In this document: piece by piece, positions 1 through 7,359 of the stretch | Numbering within the stretch: the stretch's first letter is position 1 | How the letters are laid out: each line of letters starts with the position of its first letter | From: JAAETI01 sp965368515 | GTDB lineage: Bacteria; Actinomycetota; Acidimicrobiia; Spongiisociales; UBA5794 | Direction of reading: 5' to 3' | NCBI GenBank assembly: GCA_965368515.1 | Contig: CBDUNF010000033.1 | Coordinates: 1-23,114 of the forward strand | DNA length: 23,114 bases | The notes under the pieces: generated by a model | The model's input: the letters and a program-made list of their open reading frames with translations, nothing else | Told to the model about the DNA's origin: nothing | Databases searched by the model: none | Position numbers and translations under genes: made by a program

Positions 1-84
1 CGCCTTGGAGATACCCTTGCGGATAGCATCTTCAAAGGTCCCGGGTGAGGTAGACGTGATCTCAATCACCTTCGCTACAGACAC
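1..84 (-). CDS. dodecin, N-terminal part (cut by window edge)
   Basis: The 28 visible codons begin with GTG and read SVAKVIEITSTSPGTFEDAI and onward, which matches the start of dodecins. These are small (about 70 aa) flavin-binding proteins that assemble as dodecamers and store or buffer riboflavin/FMN in the cytoplasm. The start is supported by a GAGAGGAG ribosome-binding site ending 6 nt upstream of GTG. A TACCCT -10-like element lies on the minus strand at 120-125, which would give a leader of about 30 nt. The remaining roughly 40 residues, including most of the flavin-contacting part, are outside the window. The family call rests on recognition of the conserved N-terminal strand and helix only. 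Confidence 0.85.
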   Translation of the reverse strand, partial: MSVAKVIEITSTSPGTFEDAIRKGISKA

Positions 85-160
85 TTAGAGCTCCTCTCAT
101 TGGGAGTGTCGATGCCCCAAGGGTACCGCGTCCCGGTTCCTGCAACTAGTCGTGGCATTC

Positions 161-349
161 CTACCAGCGGCTGGCAAGCTTGGCGCCGACCACGCCGCCG
201 ATGGCTGCTCCGATAAGCATGAGCACAAAGGGGATATTGCCGACGACCAAGCCAACGAGGATTCCCACGATTCCGCCGGTCACAATGCCGACACGCATCC
301 CATTGACCCAGTCGTAGTTGGTTCGACCTTGTGGGGTCTTTTCATCCAT
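161..349 (-). CDS. small glycine-zipper membrane protein, 62 aa
   Basis: A 62-aa protein with a polar N-terminus of about 17 residues, followed by two hydrophobic stretches (about 19-38 and 40-56) rich in glycine at small-residue spacing (GGIVGILVGLVVG, then GAAIGGVVGAKLA). This is the pattern of glycine-zipper transmembrane helices. The start ATG has a clear GAGGAGG ribosome-binding site 6-7 nt upstream. A TACGAT -10-like element sits at 370-375 on the minus strand. It lies upstream of the dodecin gene on the same strand with a 76-bp gap, so the two may be co-transcribed, although dodecin has its own candidate -10. No named function can be assigned; it resembles the many uncharacterised short glycine-zipper or AtpZ/AtpI-like two-helix proteins. 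Confidence 0.7.
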   Translation of the reverse strand: MDEKTPQGRTNYDWVNGMRVGIVTGGIVGILVGLVVGNIPFVLMLIGAAIGGVVGAKLASRW

Positions 350-478
350 GAGGTGCCTCCTCAGTCTCCATCGTAGGACTCATGGCCTGGTTTGTGTTGC
401 CGATAACTTCCTATCTCGCGGGAACCGGCCGCGCTCAGGATTGCGTCCAACCGGAACACAACAGGGGAGACCCGACCA

Positions 479-1903
479 ATGACTATCAAACGATTGAAAT
501 CAGTTCTGGTGCTGTTTGTAGTGACACTGCTGGTTCTAGCGGCGTGCTCTGGTGACAGCGATGATTCCGGATTGGAAGCGGCTCCGGCAATGGAGGATGG
601 CGCCTTCCAGGACATCGCCGGCGAGCTCGAGAGTGGCGACGACAGCATTGAAGCCCCCGAGACGGCTGATCGAGCAAGTGACGCCGATACGCTCGGCAGC
701 GGCGGGGTTGACGGGGCTGTGCTGCAAACCGCATCTCTCGGTCGCGACATCATCTTTACGGCCGACATGACTGTGGCCGTGACCGACGTGGCTTCGGCCG
801 GTGCCGAGGCCACCCGAATCATCCAGGAGATGGGCGGTTTCCTGTTCGGTCAACAGACCACCGGTGCTCCGGAGCCGCTGAGTGTGCTCACGTTCAAGGT
901 GCTGCCGGGGGACTTCCAACGAGCGCTATCCCTGCTGGGCTCGGTAGGAGAGATCCGGGTTCAGAACGTGTCGGCGGACGACGTGACCGAGAGGGTTGTC
1001 GACCTCGAGTCCCGCATCGCGACCGCCGCTGCCAGCGTTGAGCGGCTCAAAGGTTTCTTGGAAGCGGCAACGGACATCGAGACCATCGCTGAGCTGGAGA
1101 GCCAGTTGCTGCAACGCGAGACCGACCTAGAGACCATGCGCGGTCAGCTGCGTACGCTTCGAGATCGAGTCGACCTGGCGACGATCTACCTCACTCTCAC
1201 CGAGGCGCTCAGTCGCCCCGATCTTCATCTGGCAGTCAGCGGTTTTGCCGGCCATGACGATGGGGTTTCATGTCCGACGGAGGATCGGATCAGGGTCGAA
1301 GAGGGCGAGAACGCCACCGTCTGCTTTGAGATCACCAACACAGGTGATACGCCGCTCGCAGGTTTCGAACTGCGTGACACCGTCCTCGACCTGGATCTTG
1401 CGGACTTGATCGTCGTGTGGGGCGACCCGAACGGTGTGCTCGAACCGGGACAGTCGATGGTCCTCGCCGGTGAGATCACCGTTGAGCGCAATCTCCGCAC
1501 CCAGACTCGGGTCAATGCAGAGCCTGTTGACCAAGATGGAAACCGAGTTGAAGGTCGCGAGGTAGCCAGCACCGTCTCGATGACCATCGAGTCGGTTGAC
1601 CCGGGTGGTCTTCCGGGTTTCCAGGACGGACTCGAGGCCAGCTGGAGCGCGCTGGTCTGGGTTGGTGGAGTGGTCGTCCTGTTCGCCGGGGCAATACTGC
1701 CGCTGCTGATCCCGCTGGCGTTGCTCGTGTGGCTTTGGCTCCGATTCGCCAATCGCGAGAAGAAGCCGAAGTCTGAGTCCAGCATCGTACGGCCACCATG
1801 GACGGGTGCCGATGCACCTGCCATGCCTGACGCAGAGCCAGAGAAGACTGTTGATGGGGATGGGTCTGATTCTGCACCAGAGCAAGAGGAGAATGCCGAC
1901 TAG
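479..1903 (+). CDS. DUF4349-type lipoprotein with an inserted Ig-like domain and C-terminal membrane helix
   Basis: A 474-aa predicted lipoprotein. Residues 1-22 form a signal peptide ending in lipobox LAAC, with lipidated Cys at 23. A low-complexity acidic linker (about 26-85) follows, then a DUF4349-like region (about 88-243): a beta/alpha unit (DIIFTADMTVAV) and a heptad-rich coiled coil (about 170-232). Residues about 250-371 look like an extracellular beta-sandwich of the DUF11/CARDB kind (ITNTGDTPLAGFELRDT, LEPGQSMVLAGEITV). A transmembrane helix lies at about 395-422, with a charged cytoplasmic tail to 474. DUF4349 proteins usually pass straight from the coil to the membrane helix, so the beta-sandwich appears to be an insertion. 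A lipid anchor and a C-terminal helix together would tether both ends to the membrane. The start has an AGGGGAG ribosome-binding site. Function unknown; envelope-located. Confidence 0.8.
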   Translation: MTIKRLKSVLVLFVVTLLVLAACSGDSDDSGLEAAPAMEDGAFQDIAGELESGDDSIEAPETADRASDADTLGSGGVDGAVLQTASLGRDIIFTADMTVAVTDVASAGAEATRIIQEMGGFLFGQQTTGAPEPLSVLTFKVLPGDFQRALSLLGSVGEIRVQNVSADDVTERVVDLESRIATAAASVERLKGFLEAATDIETIAELESQLLQRETDLETMRGQLRTLRDRVDLATIYLTLTEALSRPDLHLAVSGFAGHDDGVSCPTEDRIRVEEGENATVCFEITNTGDTPLAGFELRDTVLDLDLADLIVVWGDPNGVLEPGQSMVLAGEITVERNLRTQTRVNAEPVDQDGNRVEGREVASTVSMTIESVDPGGLPGFQDGLEASWSALVWVGGVVVLFAGAILPLLIPLALLVWLWLRFANREKKPKSESSIVRPPWTGADAPAMPDAEPEKTVDGDGSDSAPEQEENAD

Positions 1904-1929
1904 TCGCCGGCCCATCTGAACACGATCAG

Positions 1930-1961
1930 GCGTGCGCCGTGTCTCCGGATGCGGCGCACGC
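1930..1961 (+). terminator. hairpin terminator after the DUF4349 gene
   Basis: A perfect 10-bp GC-rich stem (GCGTGCGCCG at 1930-1939 pairing with CGGCGCACGC at 1952-1961) with a 12-nt loop, starting 26 nt after the stop codon and followed by TTGTGTCT. It separates the lipoprotein gene from the LexA-controlled promoter immediately downstream. The run of T is poor, as is common for terminators in GC-rich actinobacteria. Confidence 0.65.
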
Positions 1962-1989
1962 TTGTGTCTGAGGATACGAGGCCCACCCC

Positions 1990-2018
1990 TTGCCTATCGA
2001 ACATATGTTCGATAGGGT
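1990..2018 (+). promoter_or_regulatory. SOS promoter of imuA'-imuB with embedded LexA box
   Basis: A perfect 24-bp palindrome occupies 1993-2016; its core CGAACATATGTTCG (1998-2011) matches the LexA consensus CGAACnnnnGTTCG of actinobacteria and Gram-positive bacteria. It lies inside a recognisable promoter: TTGCCT (1990-1995), 17-bp spacer, TAGGGT (2013-2018, a TANNNT -10). LexA bound here would cover the spacer and the -10 and block RNA polymerase until RecA-stimulated LexA cleavage. The downstream genes are the imuA'-imuB mutagenesis genes, which are known LexA targets in mycobacteria. The promoter hexamers are my assignment; the box itself is directly visible. Confidence 0.92.
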
Positions 2019-2065
2019 GGTGACCCCCATGGAGCACCCATAGGGGGAGGGATGAGGCGGAGACG

Positions 2066-2710
2066 GTGGCGGACGCATTTCGGTTGGACCAGTTCAAGGG
2101 CAATGTTGTCGCGCCCACCGACCTGCTGACATTGCAACCAGGACGGGTAACCGGTCTTGTCGGCCATCCTGGCTTTGGCCTGACCCGACTTGGCCTGACC
2201 ATGCTGGCATCGCGTGAGCAGTTGGGCACCGTTGCCTATCTGGACGTCAGGGGCTGGCTCAGCCCACCGGCAGCCTGGGAAGCCGGTGTTTCCCCGGAGC
2301 GTCTTGTCGTGGTGCGGTGCGATGATCCGGTGCGTTGGGGGCGAGTGGCATCTCATCTTCTCGAAGGGGTTGGTGCCGTCTATGCCGAAGTCCCCACACG
2401 GATAAAACCAGCCCAGCTTCACAAGTTGGTGGCGCTGGCTAGAAGTCGCAAGACCCCGCTGGTGCTTCGACCGCTCCAAGGAGATCTACCCAGCGGAATG
2501 GCTCATCTGCGGCTCGAAGCTCGTCGGGTGATCTGGGAGGGAACCGATCGCGGCCACGGCCGGCTCACCTCTCGCAAGCTGGTCTTTGCGGCATCGGGCA
2601 AGGCAATGCGAGGTATGACGCGGCTCATTGAGGTGGAGGATGATGGAACGAACGCTATGCGTTTGGTTCCCGGACTGGCCGCTGCGCCGTCCGGACGTGC
2701 CACCGGATGA
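2066..2710 (+). CDS. imuA': ImuA'-like RecA-fold accessory protein of the mutasome
   Basis: A 214-aa protein with the layout of ImuA'/SulA-like RecA-fold proteins encoded before imuB. In mycobacteria ImuA' works with ImuB and the polymerase DnaE2 in damage-induced mutagenesis. The N-terminal part has the expected P-loop position, but the motif reads GHPGFGLT (residues 33-40): the lysine of GxxxxGK[ST] is replaced by Leu, so ATP hydrolysis is doubtful. The start is GTG, about 40 nt downstream of the predicted transcription start, with a modest GGCGGAG upstream; no in-frame alternative start lies closer to the promoter. The 3' end overlaps imuB by 68 nt, implying translational coupling. The identification rests on operon context, the LexA box and overall fold pattern, since ImuA' sequences are poorly conserved. 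Confidence 0.8.
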   Translation: MADAFRLDQFKGNVVAPTDLLTLQPGRVTGLVGHPGFGLTRLGLTMLASREQLGTVAYLDVRGWLSPPAAWEAGVSPERLVVVRCDDPVRWGRVASHLLEGVGAVYAEVPTRIKPAQLHKLVALARSRKTPLVLRPLQGDLPSGMAHLRLEARRVIWEGTDRGHGRLTSRKLVFAASGKAMRGMTRLIEVEDDGTNAMRLVPGLAAAPSGRATG

Positions 2711-4130
2711 ACCCTGCCAGGCAGTCGACGATGGAAATCTGGTGGTTGCCGTCAACACGCCGGCTGCAGAGGCGGGCATCCAGGTGGGAATGCGTCGTCG
2801 TGAAGCGGAAGCTGTTTGCCCGACCGTAACCACGATCGAACATGATCCCGGGGCCGAGATGGCCCGGTTCGAGCGGGTAGCTGTTGCCGTGGAAACGCTC
2901 ATCCCGCGTATCGAGGTGGTCTCGCCCGGGTTGATTCTGGCGCCGGTCACCGGTGCAGTTCGCTACTTCGGTGGGGAGGATCCGCTGATAGACCGGGTGG
3001 CCAAGGAAGTCGACAACGTCGCCGGTTCCGGGTTTCGCCTTGGGCTGGCCGCAGGTCCCTTTGCGGCGCGCCATGCTGCCGAGATCGCTACTGCAGGCGA
3101 CCCTGTCTTCATCGTTGCTGATGACGATACATTTCGATCTGGCCTCGATGTAGCCGCACTTGGTAGCGAGGATATCGAGGCAGTGTTTCGCTGGCTGGGT
3201 ATAAGCACACTTGGTGAGTTGGCGGATTTGCCTCGGGAGGCTGTTGTGTCCCGTTTTGGGACCGATGGGCTGCGGGCGCACCGTCTTGCCTGTGGAGAAG
3301 ACCGTGACACCCATGATCGGGTTATTGCCGATGACTTGAGTATCGAGGAGAAGTTCGACCCTCCTCTCGAGAACTTGGAGCAAGTTGCCTTTGTCGCGCG
3401 CTCTATTGCATATCAGTTGTTGGCAACGCCTGCGCTGCAGGGGGCGATTCCGCATCGTATTGAGGTCGAGGCAGAAGCGGCCGATGGTTCCGTCCGGAGT
3501 CGAACCTGGCGTAGCTCCGACCCGTTTGACGAGCGCATGTTGGGGGAGCGCGTTCGGTGGCAGCTCCAGGCCTGGCTCGATACCGCTCGGCTTCGTAGCG
3601 GTCCCGGCATAAGAGGTGGTTTGGTGCGATTGCGCATCGTCCCGGCTGATCTGTCAGACCAGGGTCGACAGCTTGCCCTCGATGAGGATGCGTTGTCGGC
3701 AGCAGAGGCACAGCGGGCTTTTGCTCAGACACAGGCGATCGTCGGCAACGATGATGTCCTCCAGGCGATCCCACAGGGCGGTAGAGACCCCGGAGAGCGT
3801 TCTCTCTGGTATCGCTGGGGAGAGACACCACCGGCTCCGGAGCGGGACCCTCATGCTCCCTGGCCTGGTCAGGTACCTGCACCGATGCCCGCATTGGTGC
3901 CACCTGACCCATTCCCTCTCGAGGTGGAGTGGGATAGTGGTATTCCCACCCGGGTGCGGTTGGGTACCAGGTGGGTTGAGGTTCTGTCCTGGGCGGGTCC
4001 CTGGCGCAAGGTAGGGCGGTGGTGGGATGGTGAGCATCCGGCGGATCGCTACCAGTTGGTTACCTCAGCAGGGGCGTTTCTTTGTGCGGTCATCGAAGGC
4101 AAGACCTACATGGCGGGGGTCTACGACTGA
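2643..4130 (+). CDS. imuB: ImuB, catalytically dead Y-family polymerase homologue
   Basis: A 495-aa protein of the Y-family polymerase (DinB/UmuC) superfamily, ImuB branch. ImuB is a scaffold that links the beta clamp to ImuA' and DnaE2 during translesion synthesis. The polymerase-like part runs from residue 1 to about 335. The motif I position reads LCVWFPDWPLRR without the two spaced metal-binding aspartates, and the later SxDE position reads SPGLILAPV, so catalysis is not expected. The C-terminal part has the actinobacterial ImuB signature GGRDPGER and a Trp-rich tail ending TYMAGVYD. The clamp-motif position reads QLALDE (343-348), lacking the usual aromatic residue. ATG 2643 was chosen because GAGGTGG lies 6 nt upstream; ATG 2640 and TTG 2628 are alternatives. 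The end overlaps the convergent acyltransferase gene by 10 bp. No dnaE2 follows. Confidence 0.93.
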   Translation: MERTLCVWFPDWPLRRPDVPPDEPCQAVDDGNLVVAVNTPAAEAGIQVGMRRREAEAVCPTVTTIEHDPGAEMARFERVAVAVETLIPRIEVVSPGLILAPVTGAVRYFGGEDPLIDRVAKEVDNVAGSGFRLGLAAGPFAARHAAEIATAGDPVFIVADDDTFRSGLDVAALGSEDIEAVFRWLGISTLGELADLPREAVVSRFGTDGLRAHRLACGEDRDTHDRVIADDLSIEEKFDPPLENLEQVAFVARSIAYQLLATPALQGAIPHRIEVEAEAADGSVRSRTWRSSDPFDERMLGERVRWQLQAWLDTARLRSGPGIRGGLVRLRIVPADLSDQGRQLALDEDALSAAEAQRAFAQTQAIVGNDDVLQAIPQGGRDPGERSLWYRWGETPPAPERDPHAPWPGQVPAPMPALVPPDPFPLEVEWDSGIPTRVRLGTRWVEVLSWAGPWRKVGRWWDGEHPADRYQLVTSAGAFLCAVIEGKTYMAGVYD

Positions 4131-4846
4131 TGGAATTGCTCTTCGATGACGTCGTAGACCCGAGTTCGCAGCTGATTGATGTCGTTTGCCGTGAGATCGA
4201 AGGTTGGAATCGGCTCGTGGATGACGACATCAGCATGTCCCTTGTAGAACAGCTTCGAACCGGGTGGCCAGACTTCCCACGTCCCGGTCACCGTGACCGG
4301 AACCACCGGCAAACCTGTCGAGATAGCCATCCGGAACGCCCCCTTCTTGAACGGATGCAGAGCCCCATCTCGGCTCCGGGTTCCCTCGGCGAACACAATC
4401 AGCGAGTAACCGTTGACCTTCGCCCGGGCCACCCCTTCGTTTATCGCCGCATACGACTTGGACCCGGCACCCCGATCTATCTTGACCATGCCGGCGACGT
4501 GCAGCGCCTGAGCGAAGACGGGTATCTTGTACAGCTCCTTCTTCGCGAGGTAGCGGATCGGGGTCGGGATCGCTCGGAACAGCAGTGGCACGTCGAAGTT
4601 CGACAGATGATTCGACAGGAAGAAGTACTGCGTGCCCGGCTCCACATTCTCAGCCCCACTGACCGTGTAGCTCATCGGTGGGACCCAGAGGAAGACCCGA
4701 CTCCACAGTTGAATGACTCGCTCGCCGGCGCGCCGCATCCGGAGGGTCATAAGCAGAATGAAGACTGCCGAGATCATGATCGTGAACAGCATGAAAAGTG
4801 GTACCGCGATCGCAGATTTCATGCCGAGCAGGATCTTTCGAGACAT
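4121..4846 (-). CDS. plsC: 1-acyl-sn-glycerol-3-phosphate acyltransferase (PlsC/LPLAT family)
   Basis: A 241-aa membrane-associated acyltransferase of the family that makes phosphatidic acid from lysophosphatidic acid and acyl-CoA or acyl-ACP. The catalytic HX4D motif is NHLSNFD (His80, Asp85). The substrate-binding EGTRS motif is at 154-158, with the VPV segment following. A hydrophobic N-terminal segment (about 11-35) would anchor the enzyme to the inner membrane. A reading frame continues upstream to 4960, but that stretch overlaps the divergent glycosylase gene and does not resemble the family, so ATG 4846 is preferred. It lies 6 nt after TACGCT (a TANNNT -10), fitting a leaderless transcript, and there is no good ribosome-binding site. 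The exact acyl acceptor cannot be fixed from sequence. Confidence 0.9.
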   Translation of the reverse strand: MSRKILLGMKSAIAVPLFMLFTIMISAVFILLMTLRMRRAGERVIQLWSRVFLWVPPMSYTVSGAENVEPGTQYFFLSNHLSNFDVPLLFRAIPTPIRYLAKKELYKIPVFAQALHVAGMVKIDRGAGSKSYAAINEGVARAKVNGYSLIVFAEGTRSRDGALHPFKKGAFRMAISTGLPVVPVTVTGTWEVWPPGSKLFYKGHADVVIHEPIPTFDLTANDINQLRTRVYDVIEEQFHQS

Positions 4847-4851
4847 CGAGG

Positions 4852-4857
4852 TAGCGT
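4852..4857 (-). promoter_or_regulatory. candidate -10 for a leaderless plsC transcript
   Basis: On the minus strand this reads TACGCT, a TANNNT hexamer ending 6 nt before the ATG at 4846, which places the transcription start on or next to the start codon. The intergenic gap to the divergent gene is only 41 bp, so both promoters must overlap here. No convincing -35 is visible. Confidence 0.45.
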
Positions 4858-4887
4858 AGTGGACTCGGGTAAGAGGATCGTGATCAC

Positions 4888-6069
4888 ATGCGGAAGCTGA
4901 GCAACAGTCAGGCGCGTCGAATTGCATTGGCGGCACAAGGGTTCTCTGACCCTCGCCCACGGGGCCGCGTCGACCGTAGGCACTTTCGTCGGGTCATCGA
5001 CCGCATCGGTCTCCTACAACTCGACTCGGTCAACGTCCTACAGCGATCCCACTACCTCCCAATGTGGTCGCGGCTTGGTCCTTACTCGATTGAGGCGCTG
5101 GACGAGTTCACTGCGCGCAGTGGCGAGATGTTCGAGTATTGGGGCCATGTGGCCTCGCTCCTTCCCGTGGAGGTGCATCGGCTGCTGCGATGGCGAATGG
5201 ATGAGCTCGAGCCCTGGCGACCGGTCAAAGACATGATCGGCGGACATCCCGATTACTTGCCATCGGTACTTGCGGAGATCGCCGAGCATGGCCCGCTCAC
5301 GGTTTCGGACCTATCCGATCCGGGGGCGCGGACCGGGCCGTGGTGGGGCCACGGCAAGGGTAAAACCGCCCTCGACTGGTTGTTCTCCAAGGGCCAGATC
5401 ACTGCCTACCGCAACGCCAACTTTGGTCGTCTCTACGACCTGCCGGCTCGCGTTATCGCTCCGGAGCACCTCGAGGCGCCCGCACCAAGCAAGCGTGAGG
5501 CGTTTCGTGAGCTGTTGCTCCTGAGTGCCCGGCACCACGGCGTGGGCACGGCGGCAGACTTCGCCGACTACTACCGACTGAACAAGCCGATAGCTCGGTC
5601 TGTGCTGGCCGAGATGGTCGCCGCGGGGGACCTGGAGGAGGTGACGGTTGAGGGTTGGTCACATCCTGCGCTGCTGCACCCCGATGCGAAGCTGCCACGC
5701 ACCATCTCGACGACAGCACTGTTGAGCCCTTTCGACCCCGTTGTCTGGGAACGCGATCGCACCGAGCGGCTATTCGGATTTCGCTATCGGATCGAGATCT
5801 ATGTGCCGAAACCCGACCGCATCTACGGCTATTACGTGCTCCCGTTCCTTGTCGATGATGCTCTGGTGGCCAGGGTCGATCTGAAATCCGACCGCAAGAA
5901 CGGTGTCTTGCTTGTGAAGGGCTCATTCCACGAGGAAGGAGTGGATGCTGAGGCAGTTGCCGGGCGTCTTGCGCCAGAGCTGCGGGCGATGAGTGCGTGG
6001 CTAGACCTGGGCGATGTCGATATCAAGCCTCGAGGCAATCTGGCTTCGGCGCTCTCGGCCTATTCCTAA
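4888..6069 (+). CDS. YcaQ/AlkX-type winged-helix DNA glycosylase
   Basis: A 393-aa protein of the HTH_42 (AlkZ/YcaQ) superfamily. These DNA glycosylases are built of tandem winged helices followed by a beta-barrel and unhook bulky N7-alkyl lesions and interstrand crosslinks. The sequence shows the family pattern RIGLLQLDSVNVLQRSHYLP near the N-terminus, a central winged-helix region with WWGHGKGKTALDWLFSKGQI (about 151-170), and the C-terminal LLSPFDPVVWERDRTERLFGF block. The catalytic motif reads Q44-L45-D46, the QxD form described for the YcaQ/AlkX subgroup rather than the QxQ of AlkZ. It is annotated in many genomes only as a winged helix-turn-helix protein. It lies next to the SOS-controlled imuA'-imuB pair but has its own promoter region. 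Its stop overlaps the convergent gene by 4 bp. Confidence 0.88.
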   Translation: MRKLSNSQARRIALAAQGFSDPRPRGRVDRRHFRRVIDRIGLLQLDSVNVLQRSHYLPMWSRLGPYSIEALDEFTARSGEMFEYWGHVASLLPVEVHRLLRWRMDELEPWRPVKDMIGGHPDYLPSVLAEIAEHGPLTVSDLSDPGARTGPWWGHGKGKTALDWLFSKGQITAYRNANFGRLYDLPARVIAPEHLEAPAPSKREAFRELLLLSARHHGVGTAADFADYYRLNKPIARSVLAEMVAAGDLEEVTVEGWSHPALLHPDAKLPRTISTTALLSPFDPVVWERDRTERLFGFRYRIEIYVPKPDRIYGYYVLPFLVDDALVARVDLKSDRKNGVLLVKGSFHEEGVDAEAVAGRLAPELRAMSAWLDLGDVDIKPRGNLASALSAYS

Positions 6070-7268
6070 TTCGACGATGCTGTCAGGTGGACGGCTGCAA
6101 CCTGCACTCCGGTTGGGACTCGGTATTCGGCCCCGGAATTCCAGTCCTTGAAGAGAAGGTCGTTGGTGTGAACCTCTTGCAGCACGAGGAACCGATCGTC
6201 CCAAGCGGTGCTGATCACGCGAGCGGTCTGGTCGATTGAGGTGAGACGTGTCGATCTCGAGTGCACCGTTCGAGCGAGGATCGATGTGTGGCCATCCTCT
6301 TGGAAAGTAATCGCCAGGACCCAGCTGCCGTCGGTAGTGAGCTCAAAGTCTGAGGCTCCGATATCGAGGTTGGGTAACGGCATCTCGGTGCCATCGGGTT
6401 GCAGCAGGTACGGGACAAGTCCCTCTTCGTCTGCCGTTGCCAGCAGCAACGTTCCGTCTAGCGCCGCATCGAAAAAGGAGCCGTTGCCGGAGCGTGTTTG
6501 GATTCCATCGGGATCGAAGCCGAATACGGCATTCCCGCTATTGGTGGCGAAGCCCCAATCGCCCCAAGCATGCAATGTGTGATTGCTGTATGGAACCGAG
6601 AACTCGATCAACGGTTGCAGCCCGAAGGACGTTTCGCCGGAGAGGTCGGCAACACGAATGGTTGTTTGGTCGGAAGCGCTGTCTGCATCCGGCTGCGTCC
6701 AGGCGAACAGGTCGGGGTCGGTGGGGTGCCAGACCCCGCTGGTGATGTCGTCGCGGAGATAAACCGGGCGACCTCCTTCCGCGGAATCGAGAACGAACGA
6801 CCCATCCGTGACCCAGGTGTGGATGGCGACTCGGCTGCCATCCGAGTTGTATGCCGCCGAACGCGGTTGTGAGATGTTTGCGTTGAACGAGGGGGCGGTC
6901 GCCGCGGGGCTCCAGTGCCCGACCCTGGCGTTGGTGGGTGTCGCGGCAACCAGGCTGAATCCATCTGTGGCGATCGAGAGGAGCTGGCGAAGCTGCGGCG
7001 GCGGTGGCGGGGGAGAGGTTGTTGTCGTTGGTGGGCTTGCCTCCTCCGCAAGCGCGGCCGGGGCCTCAGTTGTCGCGCTACCAACGTCGGTACTGTCGCT
7101 CAATCCCAAACCGCGCGCGATGAACCCAAACGCTAGCGCTCCTGCGACGATGACGATGAGCGGCGTCCAACGGCGTCTCGGCTCGATGGGCAGATGCTGC
7201 GGCGCGTCGCCATCGATGTCATCGATCGGGAGCGGTCGAATCCTCGACCCAGAATCCCTTGCCTCCAT
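6066..7268 (-). CDS. membrane-anchored protein with a probable beta-propeller ectodomain, function unknown
   Basis: A 400-aa protein with a cytoplasmic N-terminus of about 33 residues ending in RRR, one membrane helix (about 34-51), a Thr/Pro-rich extracellular linker (about 60-95, including TTTTSPPPPPP), and a 300-residue ectodomain. The ectodomain has repeated blade-like units such as AAYNSDGSRVAIHTW, GVWHPTDPDLFAWTQ and FELTTDGSWVLAITF, which resemble TolB/WD40-type propeller strands. No enzymatic motif is seen. ATG 7268 was chosen over the in-frame TTG at 7295 because it follows the -10-like TACGCT (7278-7283 on the minus strand) by 9 nt. The gene is monocistronic, divergent from the SDR operon and convergent with the glycosylase gene. 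It may sense or bind a ligand at the cell surface, but that is a guess. Confidence 0.72.
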   Translation of the reverse strand: MEARDSGSRIRPLPIDDIDGDAPQHLPIEPRRRWTPLIVIVAGALAFGFIARGLGLSDSTDVGSATTEAPAALAEEASPPTTTTSPPPPPPQLRQLLSIATDGFSLVAATPTNARVGHWSPAATAPSFNANISQPRSAAYNSDGSRVAIHTWVTDGSFVLDSAEGGRPVYLRDDITSGVWHPTDPDLFAWTQPDADSASDQTTIRVADLSGETSFGLQPLIEFSVPYSNHTLHAWGDWGFATNSGNAVFGFDPDGIQTRSGNGSFFDAALDGTLLLATADEEGLVPYLLQPDGTEMPLPNLDIGASDFELTTDGSWVLAITFQEDGHTSILARTVHSRSTRLTSIDQTARVISTAWDDRFLVLQEVHTNDLLFKDWNSGAEYRVPTGVQVAAVHLTASSN

Positions 7269-7325
7269 TGGACACAGAGCGTACCTGTTTCCCAAGGTGA
7301 ATGTCTATGGGCAATCGGCGACGGC

Positions 7326-7331
7326 TATCGT
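7326..7331 (+). promoter_or_regulatory. candidate -10 of the SDR-cyclo-ligase operon
   Basis: TATCGT fits the TANNNT -10 pattern and lies 28 nt before the ATG at 7360, leaving room for the visible GGAGAGGA ribosome-binding site. No good -35 hexamer is present at 17-18 bp, so the assignment is weak. Confidence 0.35.
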
Positions 7332-7359
7332 TTGAGGTAGAGCAACGGAGAGGACGGTC

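Noticed and set aside
4082..4900. A 272-codon plus-strand frame across the acyltransferase gene
   Set aside because: It is antisense to a protein with intact HX4D and EGTRS motifs and has no recognisable domain of its own.
4847..4960. N-terminal extension of the acyltransferase to 4960
   Set aside because: It overlaps the divergent glycosylase gene by over 70 bp and adds a Cys/Pro-rich stretch unlike the family; ATG 4846 fits the expected N-terminal membrane segment.
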